The notes beneath the pieces are model-generated. The model was not told where the DNA came from and made no database searches. It saw only the letters and a program-made list of their open reading frames with translations. Both the position numbers and the translations under genes were made by a program. A stretch of DNA of 64,000 bases. Source: Hedera helix (Eukaryota; Streptophyta; Magnoliopsida; Apiales; Araliaceae). The stretch is from positions 16,810,875 through 16,874,874 of the forward strand of contig OX359273.1 in the NCBI GenBank assembly GCA_947179155.2. The letters are read 5' to 3'. Positions 36,121 through 49,370 of the stretch are shown here, piece by piece; positions within the stretch are counted from its first letter, which is position 1; the number at the start of each line of letters is the position of its first letter.

Positions 36121-39100
36121 TGTAATGACCGAGAAAATTACGAACCCAATTTTTTTTTTTTTTTTATTTTATTTAATTATATCCATAAGAAAATATGAAG
36201 TATGAAATATGTATGTATGTGATAAGTTGTATGATGAGAAAGGTTAAATTAGTTAATTAAATTAATTAACTAAAGAAGGGAAAAGATTTCAAGAGAAGCT
36301 TATGTGATAAAATCACAAAGCTTGAATGATGGCCTTGTATGGCAATTAAGAAGATTTTTATTGAGCAAGTTAATTACTTGTATGAACAATGAGAAATAAG
36401 AAGTAAGTGAATTATTTAAGATAACCCAATGTGGGAATAATTGTTTGTGTATGGTTATGTATATTATAAACCCAATTTGATGATAAGGGTTAGTGAATGA
36501 ATTAATTTAATCAAGTCAAAGTACTTGTATTAAAATGTGTTAGGGTTTTATTAAAACAAACCCAAGAATTTGTAAGTAATAGTATTATGTAAGTTATTTT
36601 AATTAAGGAGTCCAATGGACTTATAAATAGCAAATCTAATTGGATTATATTTTAAATCCAAATGAGTTATTAAACTAGGTCAATTAAGTTTACCTAGTAG
36701 CCCATGTAATTAATTTAATTACTAGTCCATGTGAATTATTAAATAAGCCCAATGCTTATTTTAATTAAAGGTAGCATAGTTATGTAAATGCTAGCCCAAT
36801 GTGTGATATAAATTGAGCCCAAACAATTTAATTGAATGAGCCCAATAGAATTTAATTCTAAGATCCAAAGTGGAGCCCAATAAGTTTGTATAGGTGAATA
36901 TGTATACATATATTGGTGTATGTATATATGGATACTTATATAATTATATAGGATTTAAAAATAAAGCCAAATTGGTGAAATAAAATACTAAATCCCGAAT
37001 TTTGGGGCCCATATGGATGTGAAGCTAACTTGTTGGATGAATTTTGAGTGTATTTTGGTCCAACAACTCCCCAACCACCCTAGTCAATCAATGGGTCAAT
37101 CAAAAAGTCTATCAAGTAGTCATTCCATGCATAGTAAGCAAGATTAGAGCCTTAATCAACCAATGTTAGTTGATTAGTAGAACTAATGGTAAAATCCTAG
37201 AGTTCTATAAATAGAAATAACCAACACTTGTGCAAATGTTGGTTCATTTGTTCCATTCACCAAAATTTAGAGAGAGGAGGTTGTAGAGAGAAGTTAGAGC
37301 AATTGTGAGAGTTCTAGAGAGCAAACACCTTGAGTGTTATCAAGTGTGGGTGATTTTTGGTCCAAACAAGAAGATCAAAGAAGAGCTAGAACCATTTTCA
37401 AGAGGAAGATCTTCATTAAAGGTTTAAAAGTTTCTTTGAACCTTAACTTGTTAGTTAGTTTGATATGTGAGAAATAAAAACCCATGTGATGTTAGATCTT
37501 GAATATATATGAAGATATATGGTTAAATATGCTAGATGTGTGTTCTAACATGTTTGGTATGGAAGATTATGGAAGAAATGGTAGTATGAACATGCTTGGT
37601 TTTAAAGCCCTAGTTAAATGTCTAGGTTGATGATTTATGATTTAAGATGTACAAGTTATTTTTTTTGTAATCTAAGAGTCTAGAAAGCTAGATCTATGAG
37701 TTTTAAAGAAAAACCCTTTTGGAACTTTTCAAAAATATTGAATAACGAAGAAGTTATAGCTTTTACCGGAAAGGATGTCGTTTTTAGACCCTAGATGGTT
37801 CGATCCGTAATTTCCGTGTAAAACGTTTTCAAAAAGACGATCGAACCATGGAATATTGTAAAACAAGAAGTTAGGAACACATCAACACTGATTTTGTGTC
37901 ATTTGGATGTGTAGATTTCATTTAATCAAGATTTGATCAAAGGGTATCAAAACTGTCAAAAATCAAAAATTTGGATAACATTCTGCCGGACAACGCCGGG
38001 GCGCCGTCTTGCAGTGTAATCACTGCGTCGCGGCGCAGTGCACTGTTCCAGGGGAAAAAAATTAAAAACCGGGTCGAGTCGGGTCGGCCGGACCGGGTCG
38101 GGTCCGTACGGATCCGAAAATGGAAAATGTCCCAAAAACTATTTTATTATTTTTTTGACTTAATAAATATATTTTTAAATTAAATATAAGTGATTTTATA
38201 GATAAAAGGTGTTAAATATTATTAAAAGTTTAATAATATAATTAAATTAATAAAATATTATTATTAATATAATAATATTAGAAAATCATTAAAATATTAT
38301 TAAATGTATAATAATATTATAAAGTGAATAAAATATTATTAAAGAGTTAATAATATTAAATAAATAAAATATTATTAAAATGATTAATAATATTAGTTAA
38401 TAAATAAAATATTATTAAAATGATTAATAATATTAATAAAGAAATTAAATATTATTAAATGATTAATAATATTAGATACTTAATAAAATATTATTAAATA
38501 GTTAATAATATTAGATAATGAATAAAATATTATTAAATCGTTAATAATATTAGTAAGTTAATAAAATATTATTAAATGATTAATAATATTAATAAATGAT
38601 TAAAATATTATTAAAATGATTAATAATATTAATAAAGAAATTAAATATTATTAAATGATTAATAATATTAGATACTTAATAAAATATTATTAAATAGTTA
38701 ATAGTATTAGATAATGAATAAAATATTATTAAATGGTTAATAATACTAGTAAGTTAAAAAAATATTATTAAATGATTAATAATATTAATAAATGATTAAA
38801 ATATTATTAAATGGTTAATAATATTAGTAAGTTAATAAAATATTATTAAATGATTAATAATATTAATGAATGGTTAAAATATTATTAAATGGTTAATAGT
38901 ATTAGTAAGTTAATAGAATATTATTAAATGGTTAATAATATTAATGAGAGAAGAAGATATTATTAAGGATATTATTTGATAAATAATATTACTTGAAGGG
39001 TAAGTCATTATTAACAATGTTAATATATGATGTAAAATATTATTAAATGACTAATAATATTAACTAAGGATAAAAATATTTTTAAAGGATTAATAATATT

Positions 39101-40681
39101 ATTAAGTGAATAAAATATTATTAAATGGTTAATAATATTTATAATTGATTAAGATATTATTTGATAAATAATATCATTGGGAATAGTGTAAAACATTATT
39201 TAGTTATTAATAATGTTAATAAGTGTTGAGATAATAAAGAGATTAAGATGATTATTAGATGGTTAATAATATTGAGGAACTAGATGATTTATTATTGGGA
39301 TAATAAATGGTTAAAATATTATTATACGATTAATGATATTATATGTGGTATTTATATATTGTCAAAGGTGATGATATTATAAGACAATGAAGTAATAATT
39401 ATGTGATTTAAAATATTATCAAGGGATTGATAATATTATTAAGAGATTTAAGGTTATGATTAAGTGATAGATGATTTAAGACATATATGTTAAGGTTATA
39501 AATGTTAAATAAACCTTTATGTGTTATGCTAAATGGAGGATCAATGTTATTGAATATTAGGTCACCCAAAGGAGGTATTTTTAAGTTGAATAGCAGTAGA
39601 CAGCGAAACATGCAAGTTTCTCTGAATCTTAACTTGTATTTATTTGGCAAGTTATTTATGTAGAATCTGAAATTTATTTCAAAATGCATGATGAAATAAT
39701 TATTAAGAATTATTTCATATCTATATTGTTATTGACAATCGCACTTAGGTGCATTTGCATGACTGTTCACGTTATGAACTGTTTAAAGAGAAATATCTAT
39801 GCTATTTGTTTCAGCTAGATATTGCATGTGATATTATGACTGTTCTTGTTATGAACTGTTCTAAGTGAGGGTTCTATGTCAATTGTTTCGGCTAGATCAT
39901 GTACGATTTAAATTCATAAATCTGAATATTATTGAAGTTAGTCCACACCATATTGTTGTGGTGCGAAATCTGATGGGATAAGCTGAAATGAACAGAGCAT
40001 TATAAGCAGATAAGCTTACGGTCGGATGGAATATTCTCGATCAAAACGAACTAGATGGTTATATTGTGCACTCTATAAACGTACGATAGGCTGATCACCT
40101 AGAGTACCCATCACCGGATATGTCAATCGAAATGATTGTTAATATTCAAAACGAACTGACAGTCTTCTGTCTATAGGGTATTGTAAATACTCAAAACGTG
40201 TGTTCATGGTCTTGTGACCTTTTCAGCATGATGAAGCAGTATGTTATATCAATTGAATTATATTATTCAAAGTTGCATGTCTTCACAATTATTATATATT
40301 GTTGAAGTTTCCAGAGCTAAATCTTTTTCATTCATGATATACCTTTTATTGTTTATTTAAACTTGCTGAGCAAAGTAGTTGCTCACCCTTGCTATATCAT
40401 GAACTATTTTCAGTTAAGCCGAGTTATCTAAGGAGTACCACGGCAAAGGACAGATGAACGAGTAGACGTAGTTAGTTCGTACTATTTGTGTAAACCTTTT
40501 GTATTATAAGGTAATGATGATGTATTAAGGTTAGTGGAACCTGGGATTGAAGGTACGTTTTGTAATGAAATTATGTATGTTTCCGCGAGATATTGAAGAT
40601 GTATGTTATGAATGTTTGACAAGTGTTGAATAGTGAGCACCGAACCCGAGGTTCAAGGGACCCGGATTTGGGGGCGTCACA
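36121..40681 (+). mobile_element. LTR2 of the array (4561 bp)
   Basis: Complete: TGTAATGACCGAG...GGGGGCGTCACA. TATA box 37206-37213; palindrome 37221-37242 in the same orientation as LTR1; GC island about 38008-38045 with a shortened GGGTC tract; hairpin array about 38170-39460. It shares variants in the hairpin array with LTR3 (ACTAGTAAGTTAAAAAA, AAGTCATT) but the palindrome state with LTR1. Confidence 0.95.
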
Positions 40682-43482
40682 GGTTGGTATCAGAGCTGTA
40701 GGTTATAAACCTTAGGTGGGGGGAAAACCTTAGGATTATGACCGTAGAGAAGACAAGAAAACTTATAAAGAATTTAGGAGATGAATTGTGGAGATTCATC
40801 AAGTAAGAAAAGTTATGTGTATGTAAGAAAAGATCTATTATTAGATCGAAAGAGTATGAGAATTCGGAAGATGATCTGAAGGTTAGAGTTAAGCAATGAT
40901 GAAGAAAATAGAGTAAGGATTGAGAGATACTTGATCTATGAAGAATAGATAAGAAGAAGTGATCAGATGTAAATGTGGCTAAGGTAAAATAGAAGGAAAT
41001 TATGCTAAGAAATGATTCGAGGACATTGAGGATATCTTAAAGAGATTGATCTATATGGATCGGTGATAGCAAAGATGATCCGAGTAAATAGAGATGAAAT
41101 GATGGGTTAAACACATAAGTTGTGGAAGAGTTAAATGAATCATAGAAGAATGAGCAGATTTTTGGAGTCAATCATAAAAGCAGATAATGATGAAGTAATT
41201 GAGGAAAAGTAGAATGATTGTAGAAAGAGATAAGCATGATAAAGAATTACATAAAAATGATAATAGTGTATGTTGAGGAGTCTAACTTTGGAAGTATATA
41301 TCTTTGGGAGTTTGACTTTGGAGAATATGTTTGAAGAATTACGTTTCGGAAGTTATTTTAGAAGATTTAAAAATCGGATGATTTTCTAATCTGTAAGTTG
41401 AATTTTATCTATGTAAATGATGAAAGAAGTTATAAAATTTTGGAAATCCCAACTTTGGAGTTAAGAAACGGGATATGTTATGTAATTAGCATGGTGCTGA
41501 GAACAAGTATAGTACTAAGTACTAAAGTGATGCAAATTAAACCGTTTATTAAATATGCAAATGGATGATAGAAAGACAAGGTGACGATAGTATGGAAATT
41601 TGAAGAATGTAGGTTGAATGTGAAGATCGAGATATAGCGTTTAGGCTATCAAACGATTTAAAGATAGGTGACTGATAATTGTGTGTATGGTTAGTAAGCA
41701 AAAGAATGCTTAAATATGTGTATCTGTACAAATGATGGGGTACTACGTACCAAGGAATGATATGTTAACAAATTTTAAGTGATGGATTATGTGTTGGCAT
41801 TAAAAGTATATGCCTAAGATCTATAGAGAGGTAATAATACTACCGTATTATGCCAAACGTTAAGGTCAAGATAAAATTCTAAAGAAAGAATACTCTAGAC
41901 AATAGGGAAGAAAGTTAAGGAATTAGACCATAATTTTTTTACGAACGATTGATGAGTCTAATAGTAGACGCTTTTGAGGAATGAATCAATGAAATTAGAG
42001 AAATCCAGAGGCAAGAAAGAAATTAATTTATGAGGATATCAAAGAAGTGATAGACGACATCTTACAATAAGATTGTTGAGTAGTAGAAAGAACAATAATA
42101 AGATCGTGAAATAATCTACGAAGATGAACTCATGAGGAGTTATGTGTTAAAGTATGAATTAAGAAAATTCATATTAAGTTAATAAGAGAATTAGAGGTTG
42201 TAGATTTTATTTGAGGACTCATATTAGTGGTTGAGTTGTGCGATTCCTTGTATGGGCGGGGAATTAGTACTTGGTTTTAGAACCGCTTCGTTTCCTATAG
42301 TAATATAGTGGCCGAGTTGACCAATTTCTTGTATGGGCAGGAGATTGTGTTTGGTTTGACAACCACTTAGCTTCCTAATTATGATAATTATTGAAATCTT
42401 GGGTCGCGCTATTCGATGTATATATGGTGAGAATGTGAGTCTTTTCTCATGGTATATCGGATAGGTTGAGAATATTGAGATTAGGTGCGAGTTCTTAAAA
42501 CTCACATGTATGGTAAGTTCGTGACTCATAATTGTACGGTGGAGCCCCTCAGCGAATGGACGATTAAGGTCTGACTAGGATAAGTTCCTCAAGCCATGCG
42601 ATTGTGGTAAGTTCCTGAACTCATATTGTGTGGTAAGTTCGATGAACAACTTGTGATAGAGGTTAGAACAAGGTCATAGATAAAGATTTAAGAGTTATCA
42701 GTGAATTGAGAATTGTGTGTGGCCAGTATTATTCTCCTGAATACTACTGGTAGGTTATGTTATATAGTGATGTCTTGCATCAAGGAGCAAGCTATGATTT
42801 GAAGAAGGATGAGGTGGGTAATCACGTTTGTGGCACCACAGTTACTTAGGTTTGAAGAGAATCATTATCAGAGAAGGTGTGAGTATTTGTGTTAATGATA
42901 CGGAGACTTCAGAAAGTGGAAGAAGGGAAGAAACTGATAAACAGCATGAGAAATTATCGAGAATACGATAATAGGTATAAGATTAATGAAGGATATGATG
43001 AGGAATAAATGACAATGTTTAGCATGATAAGTGAATTTTACTGGATGATGAGAAATAAAAGAAAGAATAGTGATACACTACTTAGCAATCAAGTACGTGT
43101 AAGTAAACATAAGAAGAAGACGATATTCGAGTTATTAAGTTCTGGGGTGTGAAATGTAAATATGTTATATAAATAGGAAGAAGAAGTAAATAAGAGGATT
43201 AAGAGACATCAGGTAAAAGTAAATCCCGAACTCTAGGAGTATGTGGGATATGTGGTTAAGTTAAGTCCCGACTTTTGCGGTCTGTATGGGATATGATCAT
43301 TTATGTATAAATGTTTCAGAATGTAATGTGCCAAGGCACCCCTGTTTGCGTATAAATATAAATGCGTAATGTTTATACACTTTGATGTGATTAGTGTGAG
43401 CATTAAATAGTAAATGCTATAAGAATGATTGTAATAGTCAAAAAGAATGATAATAACGTAAGTTTTATTTTAAAAACAGGCA
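40682..43482 (+). other. non-coding leader, unit 2
   Basis: Near-identical to 31999-34799, with scattered substitutions such as GGTTATAAACC near 40705 and AAGATAAAATTC near 41868. The splice-site-like GGTAAGTTC words and the AAAAACAG before gag are kept. Confidence 0.75.
40685..40696 (+). promoter_or_regulatory. primer-binding site, unit 2
   Basis: TGGTATCAGAGC, three bases after the end of LTR2. Confidence 0.9.
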
Positions 43483-44547
43483 ATGCTGCCACGTAGACAA
43501 CCCCGAAACCTGAGAGCAGAAGGATCAGTTAATAATGAAGGAGGTCAGGGAGACCCGATGCAAACTTTTGTTAATATGTTAGCAGAAGCAATTCAAAACC
43601 GAACTCCAGCAGTAGGAAGTTCGCTGGTAAATCAATTGGCAAACTTTAAGGATTTTAAAATAGTAGGACCACCGGAGTTTCGAGGAACAATAGATCCGAT
43701 CGAAGCTCAGACGTGGATAGAAGAGATGGAGAAAGTGTTTGAAGTTACGCGTGTTGCGGAGGAACAGAAGACAACATTTGCCACCTTCATGATGAAGGGA
43801 GAGGCTAATTATTGGTGGAAGACTAATAAAAATCGAGCAGGAGAAGGAATTGTTACGTGGACTCGATTTAAGGAGTTATTCTTTGAAAACTATTTTCCAA
43901 ATAGTACTCAAACAAGGATGGAAGTAAAATTTTTAGAACTCAAACAGGGGAACATGACGGTAGCAGAATATGCTGCCAAGTTCAATGAACTAGCAAGATT
44001 TGCGCCACATCAAGTGGACACGGAAGAACGAAAGACAAGAAGGTTTGAACAAGGATTAAATCCATGGATCTACAGTAAGGTTTCAATTCTTCAGATTAAC
44101 ACATTTTCAACAATGTTGGAGAAGGCAATCATAGCAGAAGGTGGGAGAGAATCTTTGTCAAAGTATAATCCAGAGAGGAAAGGAAAGAATAGTGAAGAAG
44201 AAAATGGTAAAGGTAGTAGCGAAGACTGTAACGCTCAGAAACGAAAGAGGAACCATAAAAATGATAAGAATGGTCAAAGAAAAGGCAAATGGAAAATTGA
44301 AAGTTGTGGAAAGAACCACATAGGTGTATGTCTAAAAGGGACAGATAGTTGCTATAGATGTGGAGGGAAAGGACACGGTGCTTCGAATTGTCCTGGTCCA
44401 AGGAAGAATAGAAAGTGTTTTATTTGTGGAGGAATAGGTCATCCATTTAAGGACTGCCCGAAGAAGGAAAGCAAGACGAGAAGTAATATCAAAAAAGTCA
44501 AGAGGCATGGTGACAGGTATTTTTCGATCAATAATATAATCGTTTAA
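43483..44547 (+). CDS. gag: gag polyprotein of the gag-only element, copy 2 (354 aa)
   Basis: Capsid/nucleocapsid protein of a Ty3/gypsy retrotransposon. Residues about 70-200 form the retrotransposon gag domain (QTWIEEMEKVFEV, FMMKGEANYWWK, WTRFKELFFENYFP, LKQGNMTVAEYAAKFNELAR). A lysine/arginine-rich stretch follows (about 230-275), then CGKNHIGVC (275-283) and two CX2CX4HX4C knuckles, CYRCGGKGHGASNC (290-303) and CFICGGIGHPFKDC (312-325), which should bind element RNA. This is the arrangement of plant chromovirus Gag. The protein ends after a short basic tail, with no fused protease. The ATG lies three bases after an AAAAACAG that looks like a 3' splice site. About 256 bp separate the stop from LTR3. 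Intact as read; expression is unknown. Confidence 0.93.
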   Translation: MLPRRQPRNLRAEGSVNNEGGQGDPMQTFVNMLAEAIQNRTPAVGSSLVNQLANFKDFKIVGPPEFRGTIDPIEAQTWIEEMEKVFEVTRVAEEQKTTFATFMMKGEANYWWKTNKNRAGEGIVTWTRFKELFFENYFPNSTQTRMEVKFLELKQGNMTVAEYAAKFNELARFAPHQVDTEERKTRRFEQGLNPWIYSKVSILQINTFSTMLEKAIIAEGGRESLSKYNPERKGKNSEEENGKGSSEDCNAQKRKRNHKNDKNGQRKGKWKIESCGKNHIGVCLKGTDSCYRCGGKGHGASNCPGPRKNRKCFICGGIGHPFKDCPKKESKTRSNIKKVKRHGDRYFSINNIIV

Positions 44548-44790
44548 GGTATTATTTGATTCGAATACTATCTGTCTGAGATTTTCACTAAGTACATAGA
44601 ATTTCTCGAAGAGAATAGAATACTTCATTAAAATAAAGTGTCTTTAAATCAAAGGATTGTGTTAGATAGATAAAAAGTAAGTTATCCGTAAAATTAATTC
44701 GGATATACGAGGAAAAGAGTCAGGAAAAGATCAGATGAAAGGAAAATCTTAGTAATCTTATAACGGTGATTCTGGAGACAGAATCCTTAT

Positions 44791-44803
44791 AAGGAGGGGT
44801 GAA
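44791..44803 (+). promoter_or_regulatory. polypurine tract before LTR3
   Basis: AAGGAGGGGTGAA, adjoining TGTAATGACCGAG. Confidence 0.9.
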
Positions 44804-47800
44804 TGTAATGACCGAGAAAATTACGAACCCAATTTTTTTTTTTTTTTTATTTTATTTAATTATATCCATAAGAAAATATGAAGTATGAAATATGTATGTA
44901 TGTGATAAGTTGTATGATGAGAAAGGTTAAATTAGTTAATTAAATTAATTAACTAAAGAAGGGAAAAGATTTCAAGAGAAGCTTATGTGATAAAATCACA
45001 AAGCTTGAATGATGGCCTTGTATGGCAATTAAGAAGATTTTTATTGAGCAAGTTAATTACTTGTATGAACAATGAGAAATAAGAAGTAAGTGAATTATTT
45101 AAGATAACCCAATGTGGGAATAATTGTTTGTGTATGGTTATGTATATTATAAACCCAATTTGATGATAAGGGTTAGTGAATGAATTAATTTAATCAAGTC
45201 AAAGTACTTGTATTAAAATGTGTTAGGGTTTTATTAAAACAAACCCAAGAATTTGTAAGTAATAGTATTATGTAAGTTATTTTAATTAAGGAGTCCAATG
45301 GACTTATAAATAACAAATCTAATTGGATTATATTTTAAATCCAAATGAGTTATTAAACTAGGTCAATTAAGTTTACCTAGTAGCCCATGTAATTAATTTA
45401 ATTACTAGTCCATGTGAATTATTAAATAAGCCCAATGCTTATTTTAATTAAAGGTAGCATAGTTATGTAAATGCTAGCCCAATGTGTGATATAAATTGAG
45501 CCCAAACAATTTAATTGAATGAGCCCAATAGAATTTAATTCTAAGATCCAAAGTGGAGCCCAATAAGTTTGTATAGGTGAATATGTATACATATATTGGT
45601 GTATGTATATATGGATACTTATATAATTATATAGGATTTAAAAATAAAGCCAAATTGGTGAAATAAAATGCTAAATCCCGAATTTTGGGGCCCATATGGA
45701 TGTGAAGCTAACTTGTTGGATGAATTTTGAGTGTATTTTGGTCCAACAACTCCCCAACCACCCTAGTCAATCAATGGGTCAATCAAAAAGTCTATCAAGT
45801 AGTCATTCCATGCATAGTAAGCAAGATTAGAGCCTTAATCAACCAATGTTAGTTGATTAGTAGAACTAATGGTAAAATCCTAGAGTTCTATAAATAGAAA
45901 TAACCAACATTTGCACAAGTGTTGGTTCATTTGTTCCATTCACCAAAATTTAGAGAGAGGAGGTTGTAGAGAGAAGTTAGAGCAATTGTGAGAGTTCTAG
46001 AGAGCAAACACCTTGAGTGTTATCAAGTGTGGGTGATTTTTGGTCCAAACAAGAAAATCAAAGAAGAGCTAGAACCATTTTCAAGAGGAAGATCTTCATT
46101 AAAGGTTTAAAAGTTTCTTTGAACCTTAACTTGTTAGTTAGTTTGATATGTGAGAAATAAAAACCCATGTGATGTTAGATCTTGAATATATATGAAGATA
46201 TATGGTTAAATATGCTAGATGTGTGTTCTAACATGTTTGGTATGGAAGATTATGGAAGAAATGGTAGTATGAACATGCTTGGTTTTAAAGCCCTAGTTAA
46301 ATGTCTAGGTTGATGATTTATGATTTAAGATGTACAAGTTATTTTTTTTGTAATCTAAGAGTCTAGAAAGCTAGATCTATGAGTTTTAAAGAAAAACCCT
46401 TTTGGAACTTTTCAAAAATATTGAATAACGAAGAAGTTATAGCTTTTACCGGAAAGGATGTCGTTTTTAGACCCTAGATGGTTCGATCCGTAATTTCCGT
46501 GTAAAACGTTTTCAAAAAGACGATCGAACCATGGAATATTGTAAAACAAGAAGTTAGGAACACATCAACACTGATTTTGTGTCATTTGGATGTGTAGATT
46601 TCATTTAATCAAGATTTGATCAAAGGGTATCAAAACTGTCAAAAATCAAAAATTTGGATAACATTCTGCCGGACAACGCCGGGGCGCCGTCTTGCAGTGT
46701 AATCACTGCGTCGCGGCGCAGTGCACTGTTCCAGGGGAAAAAAATTAAAAACCGAACCGGGTCGGGTCGGGTCGGCCGGACCGGGTCGGGTCCGTACGGA
46801 TCCGAAAATGGAAAATGTCCCAAAAACTATTTTATTATTTTTTTGACTTAATAAATATATTTTTAAATTAAATATAAGTGATTTTATAGATAAAAGGTGT
46901 TAAATATTATTAAAAGTTTAATAATATAATTAAATTAATAAAATATTATTATTAATATAATAATATTAGAAAATCATTAAAATATTATTAAATGTATAAT
47001 AATATTATAAAGTGAATAAAATATTATTAAAGAGTTAATAATATTAAATAAATAAAATATTATTAAAATGATTAATAATATTAGTTAATAAATAAAATAT
47101 TATTAAAATGATTAATAATATTAATAAAGAAATTAAATATTATTAAATGATTAATAATATTAGATACTTAATAAAATATTATTAAATAGTTAATAATATT
47201 AGATAATGAATAAAATATTATTAAATCGTTAATAATATTAGTAAGTTAATAAAATATTATTAAATGATTAATAATATTAATAAATGATTAAAATATTATT
47301 AAAATGATTAATAATATTAATAAAGAAATTAAATATTATTAAATGATTAATAATATTAGATACTTAATAAAATATTATTAAATAGTTAATAGTATTAGAT
47401 AATGAATAAAATATTATTAAATGGTTAATAATACTAGTAAGTTAAAAAAATATTATTAAATGATTAATAATATTAATAAATGATTAAAATATTATTAAAT
47501 GGTTAATAATATTAGTAAGTTAATAAAATATTATTAAATGATTAATAATATTAATGAATGGTTAAAATATTATTAAATGGTTAATAGTATTAGTAAGTTA
47601 ATAGAATATTATTAAATGGTTAATAATATTAATGAGAGAAGAAGATATTATTAAGGATATTATTTGATAAATAATATTACTTGAAGGGTAAGTCATTATT
47701 AACAATGTTAATATATGATGTAAAATATTATTAAATGACTAATAATATTAACTAAGGATAAAAATATTTTTAAAGGATTAATAATATTATTAAGTGAATA

Positions 47801-49370
47801 AAATATTATTAAATGGTTAATAATATTTATAATTGATTAAGATATTATTTGATAAATAATATCATTGGGAATAGTGTAAAACATTATTTAGTTATTAATA
47901 ATGTTAATAAGTGTTGAGATAATAAAGAGATTAAGATGATTATTAGATGGTTAATAATATTGAGGAACTAGATGATTTATTATTGGGATAATAAATGGTT
48001 AAAATATTATTATACGATTAATGATATTATATGTGGTATTTATATATTGTCAAAGGTGATGATATTATAAGACAATGAAGTAATAATTATGTGATTTAAA
48101 ATATTATCAAGGGATTGATAATATTATTAAGAGATTTAAGGTTATGATTAAGTGATAGATGATTTAAGACATATATGTTAAGGTTATAAATGTTAAATAA
48201 ACCTTTATGTGTTATGCTAAATGGAGGATCAATGTTATTGAATATTAGGTCACCCAAAGGAGGTATTTTTAAGTTGAATAGCAGTAGACAGCGAAACATG
48301 CAAGTTTCTCTGAATCTTAACTTGTATTTATTTGGCAAGTTATTTATGTAGAATCTGAAATTTATTTCAAAATGCATGATGAAATAATTATTAAGAATTA
48401 TTTCATATCTATATTGTTATTGACAATCGCACTTAGGTGCATTTGCATGACTGTTCACGTTATGAACTGTTTAAAGAGAAATATCTATGCTATTTGTTTC
48501 AGCTAGATATTGCATGTGATATTATGACTGTTCTTGTTATGAACTGTTCTAAGTGAGGGTTCTATGTCAATTGTTTCGGCTAGATCATGTACGATTTAAA
48601 TTCATAAATCTGAATATTATTGAAGTTAGTCCACACCATATTGTTGTGGTGCGAAATCTGATGGGATAAGCTGAAATGAACAGAGCATTATAAGCAGATA
48701 AGCTTACGGTCGGATGGAATATTCTCGATCAAAACGAACTAGATGGTTATATTGTGCACTCTATAAACGTACGATAGGCTGATCACCTAGAGTACCCATC
48801 ACCGGATATGTCAATCGAAATGATTGTTAATATTCAAAACGAACTGACAGTCTTCTGTCTATAGGGTATTGTAAATACTCAAAACGTGTGTTCATGGTCT
48901 TGTGACCCTTTCAGCATGATGAAGCAGTATGTTATATCAATTGAATTATATTATTCAAAGTTGCATGTCTTCACAATTATTATATATTGTTGAAGTTTCC
49001 AGAGCTAAATCTTTTTCATTCATGATATACCTTTTATTGTTTATTTAAACTTGCTGAGCAAAGTAGTTGCTCACCCTTGCTATATCATGAACTATTTTCA
49101 GTTAAGCCGAGTTATCTAAGGAGTACCACGGCAAATGACAGATGAACGAGTAGACGTAGTTAGTTCGTACTATTTGTGTAAACCTTTTGTATTATAAGGT
49201 AATGATGATGTATTAAGGTTAGTGGAACCTGGGATTGAAGGTACGTTTTGTAATGAAATTATGTATGTTTTCCACGAGATATTGAAGATGTATGTTATGA
49301 ATGTTTGACAAGTGTTGAATAGTGAGCACCGAACCCGAGGTTCAAGGGACCCGGATTTGGGGGCGTCACA
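44804..49370 (+). mobile_element. LTR3 of the array (4567 bp)
   Basis: Complete, with the same ends as LTR2. TATA box 45889-45896; palindrome 45904-45925 in the inverted orientation (CAACATTTGCAC...); GC island about 46694-46728; hairpin array about 46860-48150. It shares the palindrome state, GAAAATC (46050) and GACCCTTTC (48905) with LTR4, but shares hairpin-array variants with LTR2, so it looks mosaic. Confidence 0.95.
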